Source: Planctomycetota bacterium
GTDB lineage: Bacteria > Planctomycetota > Phycisphaerae > Phycisphaerales > UBA1924
Length of the DNA: 64,000 nucleotides
Direction of reading: 5' to 3'
Assembly: GCA_023432465.1 (NCBI GenBank)
Contig: JAEYUO010000139.1
Span: 5,847-69,846, forward strand
Of this stretch, positions 38,948 to 46,700 are shown in pieces (position 1 is the first letter of the stretch; each line of letters starts with the position of its first letter). Made by a program: the position numbers and the translations under genes. Below the pieces are notes generated by a model, which saw nothing but the letters and a program-made list of their open reading frames with translations, made no database searches and had not been told where the DNA came from.

Positions 38948-41258
38948 GCGCGATGCACATTCGGGCGAGCGGTCCGGGGTGGTCATCACCGGTATCGCCG
39001 CAGCGGCATCTCTCGGCATTGATGCCGAGTCGATCTGGCGGGCGATGCTGGCGGGCAGGTGCGGCATTGGTCCACTGACCGAGATCGAATCTGAGTTGCC
39101 GTCCGGAAGCACCGGTGGTCAGGCACTCGAGTTGCCCGCGGAGTATCGGCCGGACCTGCCGCGGGAAGCGCGATACCTGCGGTGGACGGTGGAGGGCGCG
39201 CTGCGCGATGCGGGTCTGGACTCCGGAATGCAGCACGCGAGTTCGAGGCGGTGTGGGGTGCTCGGAACGACGCTCCATGGCATGCGCGCGGGCGGACGGT
39301 TCCTGCGCTCGCGAGTGGCGACGGAGTTGGATTCGTTCATAGCCGGTGCGACCGCGCAGCTTGCATTCGAACGGCTCGAGATTGACGGCGGCGTGATCAC
39401 GACATGCTCCGCGTGCTCATCAAGTCTCGGCGCGATTGCGCTAGGGGTGACGCTGCTTGAGAGCGGGCAGGCTGATGTTGTCGTCGCAGGCGGGTACGAC
39501 GCGATCAGTGAATACTCCTGGGCGGGATTCAATGCCCTGCGGCTGATCGCGACGGGCCCGCTCAGGCCGTTCTGCCGCGAGCGGCAGGGCATGAAGGTCG
39601 CAGAAGGGTATGGGGTCGTGGTGCTGGAGCGGGCGCACGAGGCTGCGCGCCGCGGCGCACGGGTCCGGGCGCGCCTTGCGGGCTGGGGCGAATCGGCGGA
39701 CTCTCACCACCTGACGCAGCCGCACCCGCAGGGCGAGGGCGCTCTCGCGGCGATGCGTCAGGCGCTCGGGCGGGCGGATGTTCGCGCAGTCGACATCGGG
39801 TTGGTGGCAGCGCACGCGACGGGCACACCGGATAACGACGCCTCGGAGTATCAGGCGCTCTCGCGACTCCTGGGCGGTGAACTCGGCAGCGTGCCCGTGG
39901 TCGGATTCAAGAGCTTCCTGGGGCACACGCTGGGCGGCGCTGGGGCTGTCGAGCTGGTGATGTCGTGCATGGCGATGCGCGATCATTGCGTGCCGGCCTG
40001 TCCGAACGTAGATGCGGCCGAGGTTGAATATGCCGGACTGCATGTGGCAGCGGGGACAGTTCTCACTCGCGAGATATCATGCACGCTGAACACGTCGCTG
40101 GGGTTTGGCGGCGCGAACACATGTGTGGTGCTGGCTGATCCACGTCGGCGTGCCGATCATCGCGCCTCCGCCGAAGCCGGCGCTCCCGCGCAGGAAGCCT
40201 GCATCACCGGCTTCGGCATCGTGCTCCCGGGCGCGGTTGGGCACGCCGCGTTTCAGGAGCGACTGCGAAGGGCGGATTCGGCCTGCGCTCGGTCAAGACC
40301 GGCACTGATCGAGGATGACGAACTTGCGGAGTTCCTCAACGTGCGTCGCGCTCGGCGCATGAGCGAGTATGTCAAGCTCACGCTCGCCGCCGCGGCAATG
40401 GCTGTGCGCGGTGCCGGGCTGTCTGATCACCCCGATTCGATGGTGCAGACCGGCGCCATGCTCGCAACCATGCACGGATCAGCGAACTTCTGCATCGAGT
40501 ATTACTCGCAGATCGTCAAGGAGGGGGCACTCGCGGCCAACCCGGTGCTCTTTGCTGAGGGCGTGCCTAACGCCGCGGCGGCGCATCTGAGCGCGACGAT
40601 GGGGTTGAAGGGGGCTTGCCAGACGATCATCGGTTCGCGGACGGCCGGGCTCGATGCATTGGCGCTCGCAGCAATGCGTGTGCGAACCGGCGTAGTCGAC
40701 CGCGTGATCGTCGTTGCAGCCGAAGCTCGGTGCGCGATGGTTGACCGCGCGTACGAGGCGGCGGGCCTCCTGGCGAGGGAGGGATCTGACGCGGCGGCAT
40801 CGCTCGTTCGTGGTTTCGACCGGTCGTTCGGTGCCGTAGGGTTCATCATCGAGTCCGGCCGCGCCGCGGCGGCACGCGGCGCGACCCCTTTCGCGCGAGT
40901 GCTCGAATGTGCATGGGGTTCACCTTCCGGTTCAGGACCATGCGGTTCAGCACGAACAGTTGCCTCGGTCCTCTCGCGGCTGCCTACCCCGGGCCGGGTC
41001 ATCGGGTCGGCGTGCCGGACGTGGGTGGATCGGGCCGAGAAGATCGGAATACGGCGCGCGGGGCTCTCAAGCAACTACGGCGGCATTCACCATCGGTTTG
41101 GCGAGCTCTTCTCGGTATCGCCGCTGGTTGGGATTGCCGCGGAACTTGATGATAACGCAGAGGGCACAAGGTTCTCGGTGCTGTGCACCGACTGGTCTGG
41201 CGCGGTATCAGCGGTGTGTCTCGAACGGCAGGATCGGCGCACAAATGCTCAGTCGTAA
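38940..41258 (+). CDS. Ketosynthase-chain length factor fusion (single-chain KS-CLF)
   Basis: A 772-residue protein with two ketosynthase folds in one chain. Domain 1 (about 10-405) has the full triad: Cys159 in TTCSACSSSLG, His292 in AAHATGTP, His329 in FLGHTLGGAG, and the C-terminal NTSLGFGGANTCVV. Domain 2 (about 420-770) restarts with ACITGFGIVLPGA and keeps the fold (GACQTIIGSRTAGLDAL), but the cysteine position is Arg567 and the His motifs are lost, as in chain length factors. In known aryl polyene systems the KS and CLF are separate subunits; here they are fused. It extends the hydroxybenzoyl starter with malonyl-ACP. The start at 38940 has AGAGG ten bases upstream; 38931 is the alternative. 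Confidence 0.85.
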   Translation: MRERDAHSGERSGVVITGIAAAASLGIDAESIWRAMLAGRCGIGPLTEIESELPSGSTGGQALELPAEYRPDLPREARYLRWTVEGALRDAGLDSGMQHASSRRCGVLGTTLHGMRAGGRFLRSRVATELDSFIAGATAQLAFERLEIDGGVITTCSACSSSLGAIALGVTLLESGQADVVVAGGYDAISEYSWAGFNALRLIATGPLRPFCRERQGMKVAEGYGVVVLERAHEAARRGARVRARLAGWGESADSHHLTQPHPQGEGALAAMRQALGRADVRAVDIGLVAAHATGTPDNDASEYQALSRLLGGELGSVPVVGFKSFLGHTLGGAGAVELVMSCMAMRDHCVPACPNVDAAEVEYAGLHVAAGTVLTREISCTLNTSLGFGGANTCVVLADPRRRADHRASAEAGAPAQEACITGFGIVLPGAVGHAAFQERLRRADSACARSRPALIEDDELAEFLNVRRARRMSEYVKLTLAAAAMAVRGAGLSDHPDSMVQTGAMLATMHGSANFCIEYYSQIVKEGALAANPVLFAEGVPNAAAAHLSATMGLKGACQTIIGSRTAGLDALALAAMRVRTGVVDRVIVVAAEARCAMVDRAYEAAGLLAREGSDAAASLVRGFDRSFGAVGFIIESGRAAAARGATPFARVLECAWGSPSGSGPCGSARTVASVLSRLPTPGRVIGSACRTWVDRAEKIGIRRAGLSSNYGGIHHRFGELFSVSPLVGIAAELDDNAEGTRFSVLCTDWSGAVSAVCLERQDRRTNAQS

Positions 41259-41270
41259 CGAGGGCGCGAC

Positions 41271-42656
41271 ATGAAGATGAAGGACCGATACGATGTCGCG
41301 ATCGCTGGCGGAGGTCCGGCAGGTTCGACGGCCGCGATCCTGCTGGGAAGGGCTGGGCTCAGCGTTTGTGTGCTGGAGAAGGACCTGTTCCCCCGGTTCC
41401 ACATTGGCGAGTCGATCCTGCCGCGAACGACGCCGCTGCTGCGCGAACTGGGGCTGGAGGATGCGGTATTGGCCCTGCCGCACGTCCCGAAGTTCGGGGC
41501 CGAGTTCGGGTTCGGAAACGATCACGCAACCCGCAAGTTCGCGTTCACCGACGGACTCATCCCTGGATTCCCGGTGTTCAACATCGAGCGCGCGGCGTTC
41601 GACAAGCTGCTGCTCGACAAGGCCCGCGAAGCCGGCGCGGAGGTGTATGAAGGCCGATCGGTCAAGAGCATCACCAGACTCGCGGAGAATGATGTTGAGG
41701 TGGAGACAGCAGAGGGGCCGGTGCGGGCGCGGCTCCTGCTCGACGCTTCCGGCCATGGAACCCTGGTGGGCCGAGCGCTTGACCTGCGTCGGACCTTCGA
41801 TGACCCGGAGCTTCAGAAAGTTGCGTACTTTCAGCACTTCGACAACGTCGAGCGGCCCGCGGGGAGTGAGTCCGGGCATCCCGGCATCTTCATGTGCGCC
41901 GAGGGGTGGTTCTGGGTCATCGGATTGAGCGACACCAGGACCAGCGTCGGATTCGTCACGAGGCCATCATTCGCGCGAACCCTGAATGTTCCGCCGACGC
42001 GGCTCCTTCAGTGGGCGATTGCACGCTGCCCGGTTGTTCGCCATCGCATGCGCAGCGCAACCGGCAGCGACGAGAACGTTGTGCTCGCGGATTTCAGCTA
42101 TCGGTGCAGGCCGTACGCGGGCCCGGGCTATTTCATGGTCGGGGATGCGGCGTGCTTTCTGGACCCGATCTTCTCGACGGGTGTCACACTCGCGATGATG
42201 AGCGCAGCGCACGCAGCGGGGCTCGCGACGCAACTGCTTCGTGACAAACTGAGTCCCGGCGTAGCGCAGAAGCGTCACTGCCGGTACATCGAACGCGGGA
42301 CCGCTCCCTTCTGGCGCCTGATCCGCAGCTACTACAAGCACTCGTTCCGGGAGTTGTTTATGCATGGGACCGGGCCTCTGCAGGTCCCGGGAGCGATCAT
42401 CTCCGTGCTGGCCGGGCAAGTCTTTCCAAGGCCTCCGTGGAAGCTGCGGTGGAGGCATCGCGCATTTGATTTCTTCGTTTGGATGCAGCAGTACCGGGAA
42501 CTCTCGCCTCGCCGACCGCCGTTCCATTTGGTCAACGAGCCGCCGGTTGCACTGCCGAACATCGCAGGGGTCGGCGCAGCGGCCCTGCCCGAGATCACCT
42601 TCTTTCGCGGGTCGCCCGACCATCCTGCGCCGGCGGCGGGTGCGAGGTCGTATTGA
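41271..42656 (+). CDS. Flavin-dependent halogenase-like oxidoreductase
   Basis: A 461-residue FAD protein starting at 41271 behind GAGGGCGAC. It has GGGPAGSTAAILLGRAG (FAD loop, 13-29), PRFHIGESILP, KFGAEFGFG with Lys74 where phenolic halogenases place the catalytic Lys, WFWVIG (Trp213, Trp215; the W-x-W-x-I motif), and VGDAACFLDPIFSTG, which contains the F-x-x-P-x-x-S-x-G motif of halogenases. Xanthomonadins are brominated aryl polyenes, so aryl-ring halogenation is the likely role. A monooxygenase or geranylgeranyl-reductase-like function is the alternative. Its 3' end overlaps the opposite glycosyltransferase gene by 62 bases. Confidence 0.8.
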   Translation: MKMKDRYDVAIAGGGPAGSTAAILLGRAGLSVCVLEKDLFPRFHIGESILPRTTPLLRELGLEDAVLALPHVPKFGAEFGFGNDHATRKFAFTDGLIPGFPVFNIERAAFDKLLLDKAREAGAEVYEGRSVKSITRLAENDVEVETAEGPVRARLLLDASGHGTLVGRALDLRRTFDDPELQKVAYFQHFDNVERPAGSESGHPGIFMCAEGWFWVIGLSDTRTSVGFVTRPSFARTLNVPPTRLLQWAIARCPVVRHRMRSATGSDENVVLADFSYRCRPYAGPGYFMVGDAACFLDPIFSTGVTLAMMSAAHAAGLATQLLRDKLSPGVAQKRHCRYIERGTAPFWRLIRSYYKHSFRELFMHGTGPLQVPGAIISVLAGQVFPRPPWKLRWRHRAFDFFVWMQQYRELSPRRPPFHLVNEPPVALPNIAGVGAAALPEITFFRGSPDHPAPAAGARSY

Positions 42657-43887
42657 GCACTGCGCGCACGAATGTGTGACCCGCTACGCCAAGGACCAAA
42701 CCAGCGATCACACTGCCCAACAGCCATTCGGCAAGCAGCGAGTTGAACGTGGACCACTGCGTTGCGGTGGTCAGGCTGATTGCAGAGAGATCGGGCAGCT
42801 TCCCATTGAGCAGCAGTCCGCCGGCACCGATCGAGAGCGCTACGAACACGAAGCCGAGCGGCGGCGTTGAGAGGCTGGAGATGCTGATCACCGCCAACGG
42901 GTGCAGACGGAACCTCGCCGAGAGCCACAAGCATGCCACCGTCTTGATGCCGTAGACAGGCAGCGTCGCCATGAGCAGGCCGACTCCGACCGACGCCGCG
43001 AGCCGGTCGCGAGATGCCGCATCGCCGCTCGCCATCTCCAGCAGTTTCCGCGGGCTGAACCACCGGGCAAGCCGGCCCGGGATCGTCCCAGTCTGCGGTG
43101 CGCTCGCGGAGTTGATTCTGCCGGGCCCGGGAAAGAGCGCGCGAGTACACAGGACCGCATGCATCCGGATGGAAGCAAGCGTGTCCCACCAAAGGCAGAA
43201 GTGCGTGGTCCGGCCACCGGGCACCTCATAGATGCAGCGAATCGGTGTCTCGATCACCGACAGGCCGTACCACCCCGAACGCACGATTACTTCGGTCTCG
43301 AATCCGTATCGCGATGAATGACCCGTCAGAACGTGCATGTGCGCGAGCGGGTAGGCCCGCATCCCCGACTGGCTGTCCGAGACCCTCACCCCACTCTCAA
43401 GCCAGACGAACCAGTTGGAGAGCGAGCGGCCGATGCGGCTGGCGAGCGGCACCGCCTCGCCGCTGGTGGTCCGGGCTCCGATGATGAGCGATTCGCGTTG
43501 CCGCACAGACATCCTCATCAAGGACACAAGATCGGCAGCGTCATGCTGTCCATCCGTGTCAATGGTGAGGGCGTGGGAGTATCCCAGCCGAGCCGCTTCG
43601 GCGAATCCTGACCGGATCGCGGCGGCCTTTCCCTGATTGGAACCGTGGGTGACAACTATGCGAACCGGTCCGCCTTCGCCCGTCCCGAGCCATTCCGCGA
43701 GCACGCTTGCCGTGCCGTCGGTCGCGCCGTCGTTCACAACGATGATGGGCAGGTTCTGCCAAGCAAGGCTCCGAAGCACTGCGCCGAGCGCCCCCCCGTG
43801 GTTGAAGGTCGGTGCGACCACCACCCACCCTTGCCCGATGGTGGAATCATCATCTTGAGCACTCTCATCGCGCGCAGCAGCGGTCAT
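42595..43887 (-). CDS. GT2 glycosyltransferase with C-terminal DUF2062
   Basis: A 430-residue protein. Residues about 20-260 form a GT-A glycosyltransferase: VVVAPTFNHGGALGAVLRSL, IIVVNDGATDGTASVL, GKAAAIRSGFAEA and ALTIDTDGQHDAADL, with the D-x-D-type metal site in TDGQHD. Residues about 270-420 are DUF2062: ASVGVGLLMATLPVYGIKTVACLWLSARFRLHPLAVISISSLSTPPLGF, with two membrane helices. GT2 proteins with this tail occur in aryl polyene and LPS-modifying loci and may glycosylate the lipid anchor. It faces the halogenase gene and overlaps its 3' end. Its own upstream gap to the tRNA terminator is short. Confidence 0.82.
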   Translation of the reverse strand: MTAAARDESAQDDDSTIGQGWVVVAPTFNHGGALGAVLRSLAWQNLPIIVVNDGATDGTASVLAEWLGTGEGGPVRIVVTHGSNQGKAAAIRSGFAEAARLGYSHALTIDTDGQHDAADLVSLMRMSVRQRESLIIGARTTSGEAVPLASRIGRSLSNWFVWLESGVRVSDSQSGMRAYPLAHMHVLTGHSSRYGFETEVIVRSGWYGLSVIETPIRCIYEVPGGRTTHFCLWWDTLASIRMHAVLCTRALFPGPGRINSASAPQTGTIPGRLARWFSPRKLLEMASGDAASRDRLAASVGVGLLMATLPVYGIKTVACLWLSARFRLHPLAVISISSLSTPPLGFVFVALSIGAGGLLLNGKLPDLSAISLTTATQWSTFNSLLAEWLLGSVIAGLVLGVAGHTFVRAVLNTTSHPPPAQDGRATRERR

Positions 43888-43966
43888 CGCGGGATGTTAC
43901 GGTTTCGACGCGACAATCCACACGCAAGCGTGCAGGTCGAGGCCTATCGGGGGACATTTCCCACCA

Positions 43967-44004
43967 AAACAAAAAACGCCTAAACCCTTTCGGATTCAGG
44001 CGTT
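43967..44004 (-). terminator. Rho-independent terminator of the tRNA-Ala transcript
   Basis: On the minus strand AACGCCT and AGGCGTT pair around an inner stem (AATCC...GGGTT), followed by TTTTTTGTTTT. It lies 10 bases past the tRNA 3' end and separates the tRNA from the polyene cluster glycosyltransferase. Confidence 0.9.
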
Positions 44005-44013
44005 GACGGGAAG

Positions 44014-44086
44014 TGGAGGCGAAGAGATTCGAACTCTCGACCTCTTCCATGCCATGGAAGCGCTCTACCAACTGAGCTACGCCCCC
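44014..44086 (-). tRNA. tRNA-Ala (anticodon GGC)
   Basis: The minus strand from 44086 folds as a cloverleaf: acceptor GGGGGCG/CGCCTCC, D arm GCTCAGTTGGTAGAGC, anticodon arm CTTCC-ATGGCAT-GGAAG with GGC at 34-36, T arm GAGAGTTCGAATCTC. The discriminator is A, and the 3' CCA is not encoded. GGC reads GCC/GCU alanine codons. Confidence 0.96.
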
Positions 44087-44189
44087 GTCGGGGTGGCATT
44101 CCCGGGTTTGGCAGAGCCGAGCCCGGATGATGAAGTGCAAGGGTAGATCGTCGTTCTGCCGCGTCAAATGAACCCAAACAGTCGCCGAT

Positions 44190-45338
44190 TCATCCATGAT
44201 CTGTCCGGCTTGGGCGGGCGAGGAGGGATTCCGCGGCCTGGATGACGGCATCGGGCTGGATGCGGTCGATGCGGCAGCGGTCGGGGTGGTCGTCGGCGAC
44301 CTCGGATTCGGGGAGCGTGGGGTCGGCCAGGAGGTCAGCACGAGGGGTGCCGTCGCTTGGGAGGGTGGTCCAGCGGTGGTCGGTCGGGCCGAAGAGGGTG
44401 ACGGTGGGGATCTTGAAGGCCGCGGCGATGTGGCGGGGGCCGGTGTCGTTGGTGAGCATGACCGCGCTTCGCCGGACGATGCCCTTGAGAGAACCGATGG
44501 CGATGCCCAGGGCCGGAAGCTCCGCGATGACCGATGCGCCGGCATCGCCGGCGGCTTCGACGGCGGAGCGGGATTCGATCTGCCGGCGCGTGAGGCGGGC
44601 GACCTCGGCGACGAGATCGCGCTCGCCGGGGGAACCGTTGATGGCGATATCCATGCCGCGGCAAGCGAGGTGGGCGGCGACGATGGCGAAGCGGTCGGCG
44701 GGCCAGCGTTTGGCGTCGTTGTTGCCGCCGGGGTTGATGAGGGCAATCGGCCGGAGACCGGTGATGCCGCCGGTGCGGAGGAGACGCTCAGCGGCGGCAT
44801 CCTGGCCGGGGGTGAGCGCGAGCTCGAGCCCCGGGTGGATGGGTGTCGAACCTTTGGCGGGTGTGCCGTTGGTCTGATCTTCACCGAGCGCAGCGTGTGC
44901 TGCGCGAAGGTAGTACTCGACCATGGGCACGGGCGCAAAGCCGCGGCCGGTGCGCACGGGCTGGAGGCGATCGGTGAGGAGCATGCCGCGGCCGTCGCGG
45001 TCGTAGCCGATGCGGCGGGGGATGAAGGCGAGTCGTGTGACGAGCGCGGTGGAGAAGGAGTTGGTGAGGAGGAGGGCGGTGTCGTATGCCCGGCCGCGGA
45101 CCTTGGCGGCGGCGCGCTTGGGTCCCATGAGGCCCTGCGAGCTGGCGACGTGGACCTCGTCGAAGAAGTCGGAGCCTGCGAGAAGCTCATCGAGGCCGGG
45201 GCGGACCATTGCGCCGATGAAGGAGCCCTTGAGGCGATCGCGGAGAAGGCGGAAGGCGGGCGTGGCCATGACGACATCGCCGAGCCAAGAGGGGGCGACG
45301 ATGAGCAGGCGGAGGGGGATTGGGGGCGGGTGGGGCAC
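44190..45338 (-). CDS. GT9 heptosyltransferase (LPS core, WaaF-like)
   Basis: A 382-residue cytoplasmic glycosyltransferase. The N-terminus RLLIVAPSWLGDVVMATPAFRLLRDRL is the GT9 opening, ALINPGGNNDAKRWPADRFAIVAAHL the middle block, and MLTNDTGPRHIAAAFKIPTVTLFGPTDHRWT the ADP-heptose-binding region. It adds heptose to the lipid A inner core on the cytoplasmic face of the inner membrane. It starts at a GTG at 45338 and is divergent, 71 bases apart, from a GmhB-like phosphatase gene for ADP-heptose synthesis, which fits one pathway. Whether it is WaaF or WaaC cannot be settled by eye, so no gene symbol is given. Confidence 0.86.
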   Translation of the reverse strand: MPHPPPIPLRLLIVAPSWLGDVVMATPAFRLLRDRLKGSFIGAMVRPGLDELLAGSDFFDEVHVASSQGLMGPKRAAAKVRGRAYDTALLLTNSFSTALVTRLAFIPRRIGYDRDGRGMLLTDRLQPVRTGRGFAPVPMVEYYLRAAHAALGEDQTNGTPAKGSTPIHPGLELALTPGQDAAAERLLRTGGITGLRPIALINPGGNNDAKRWPADRFAIVAAHLACRGMDIAINGSPGERDLVAEVARLTRRQIESRSAVEAAGDAGASVIAELPALGIAIGSLKGIVRRSAVMLTNDTGPRHIAAAFKIPTVTLFGPTDHRWTTLPSDGTPRADLLADPTLPESEVADDHPDRCRIDRIQPDAVIQAAESLLARPSRTDHG

Positions 45339-45409
45339 GGGAGGTGGGAAGTCGGAAGTCGGACGTCTGAGGAAGATTGTTGGAGTGGGGTGGGGCCTAG
45401 GCTGAGGCG

Positions 45410-45985
45410 ATGGGCAAGAAACGTGCAGCAGTGTTTCTGGATCGCGATGACACGCTGATCGCCAACCGCGAGGTGACGGCGGGGACGCCGCACCTGGGAG
45501 ATTTGTGCGATCCGGCGCTCGTGCGGCTGTTGCCGGGGGTGGCGGAGGGGCTAGCGCGGCTGCGGGATGCGGGGTTTGCGCTGGTGGTGGTCAGCAATCA
45601 GGGGTGCGTGGCGCGCGGGGTGGGGACGATCGAACAGGTGGAGGCGTGCAACCGGCGGATGCGGGAGCTTGTGCGCGTGGAGGCGGGTGTGGAACTGGAT
45701 GGGGTGTACTACTGCCCGCACCACCCGAAGGGGACGGTTGCGCCGTTCAACACGGAGCACCCGTGGCGGAAGCCCGCGCCGGGGATGATTCTGGCCGCGG
45801 CGGCGGACCTTGGGCTGGACCTGTCGCGGTCGTGGATGATCGGGGACACAGCGCGCGATGCCGAGGCGGCTATCGCGGCGGGGATTGCGGCGGAGCGAAC
45901 GGTGCTGGTGATGGATCCGTCGCAGTCGGTATGGCAAAACGTGAGGACCTTCGCCGACGCGGCACGACTCGCTATCGGCAAGTAG
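45410..45985 (+). CDS. gmhB: HAD-family D,D-heptose 1,7-bisphosphate phosphatase (GmhB-like)
   Basis: A 191-residue HAD phosphatase. Catalytic motif AAVFLDRDDTL (nucleophile Asp and acid/base Asp two residues later), VVVSNQGCVARG (motif II) and MIGDTARDAEAAIAAGI (motif IV) are all present, and RKPAPGM supplies the Lys. It removes the C7 phosphate in ADP-heptose synthesis. GmhB normally binds zinc through CxH and CxC; the first half is present (YYCPHHPKG) but NTEHPWRKP occurs where CDCRKP is expected. Both later cysteines are missing, so the Zn site is probably lost. Context with the adjacent heptosyltransferase supports the assignment; a histidinol-phosphatase-like role is less likely. Confidence 0.85.
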   Translation: MGKKRAAVFLDRDDTLIANREVTAGTPHLGDLCDPALVRLLPGVAEGLARLRDAGFALVVVSNQGCVARGVGTIEQVEACNRRMRELVRVEAGVELDGVYYCPHHPKGTVAPFNTEHPWRKPAPGMILAAAADLGLDLSRSWMIGDTARDAEAAIAAGIAAERTVLVMDPSQSVWQNVRTFADAARLAIGK

Positions 45986-45992
45986 TGCTGAC

Positions 45993-46700
45993 TCAGAATC
46001 GAGATTCGTACTCACGGGAGATACGCGCCAGCGCTGCGCCGTACTCAACTTGTGTTTCTGTCTCGTTCACCCATGTGAAGGGATAGGGCTTGAGGTTCGA
46101 GGCGCGAAACCGAAGGAGAACCAGCTCATCGAACGCTGGCTGCGCCTGGGCGATGAGTCGCCGCTCCGCTTCGGCCGCCTCCTGGATCGGGTGCTTGTGG
46201 ACCTTGCCATCGGTCTTGAACTGTCTTCGGCCCTCGAACGAAACGTACTGCTCCGAGTGATTGATCCCGACGATGCCGACAGCGATCGCGTTTGGATTGC
46301 TGGTCTTGAAGTGTTCGACCTGTCGCTGGAGATCGCTGATCACGCGATCAATCTGCTTGATCATCGCTTTGGTAAGGATCTTTGTCTCGGCGCCGATCTC
46401 GACCGCGGCGATGCGGCCCCGCGGCACGAGAAAACCGTCAACGAACACAGTTGCAAGGTTGGGCACCGATTCACCGAAGGTCCCATCGCCGCGACGGACT
46501 TGTTTGCCGACCGCCACATTTGCGGTGTTCACAACTGCGAGCCCGGACTTCACTCGGCTCACCAGTTTGGCTGAACGGTTGAGTTCGACCAAGTCCTCGT
46601 ACAAGAAGGAAGCGACATGGTCGCCCAGATTCGAGCTCCGGTGCTTGTACTTGGCACCCTTGAACAGCCCCGAAAATGCGTCGAGGAGCCGATAGCCCAC
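45993..46700 (-). CDS. Type II restriction endonuclease (PD-(D/E)xK type)
   Basis: A 235-residue soluble protein. RIAAVEIGAETKIL has the E-x3-E-x-K arrangement (Glu101, Glu105, Lys107) of PD-(D/E)xK nucleases, and the surrounding core (LATVFVDGF, AVGIVGINHSEQYVSFEG) fits strands of that fold. The start is a GTG that follows directly on the TGA of the methyltransferase gene, with GAGGAG 8 bases upstream, so the two are co-translated with the methylase first. The region is visibly less GC-rich than its neighbours, a sign of acquisition. Recognition sequence unknown. It ends tail to tail, 7 bases from the GmhB-like gene. Confidence 0.75.
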   Translation of the reverse strand: MGYRLLDAFSGLFKGAKYKHRSSNLGDHVASFLYEDLVELNRSAKLVSRVKSGLAVVNTANVAVGKQVRRGDGTFGESVPNLATVFVDGFLVPRGRIAAVEIGAETKILTKAMIKQIDRVISDLQRQVEHFKTSNPNAIAVGIVGINHSEQYVSFEGRRQFKTDGKVHKHPIQEAAEAERRLIAQAQPAFDELVLLRFRASNLKPYPFTWVNETETQVEYGAALARISREYESRF

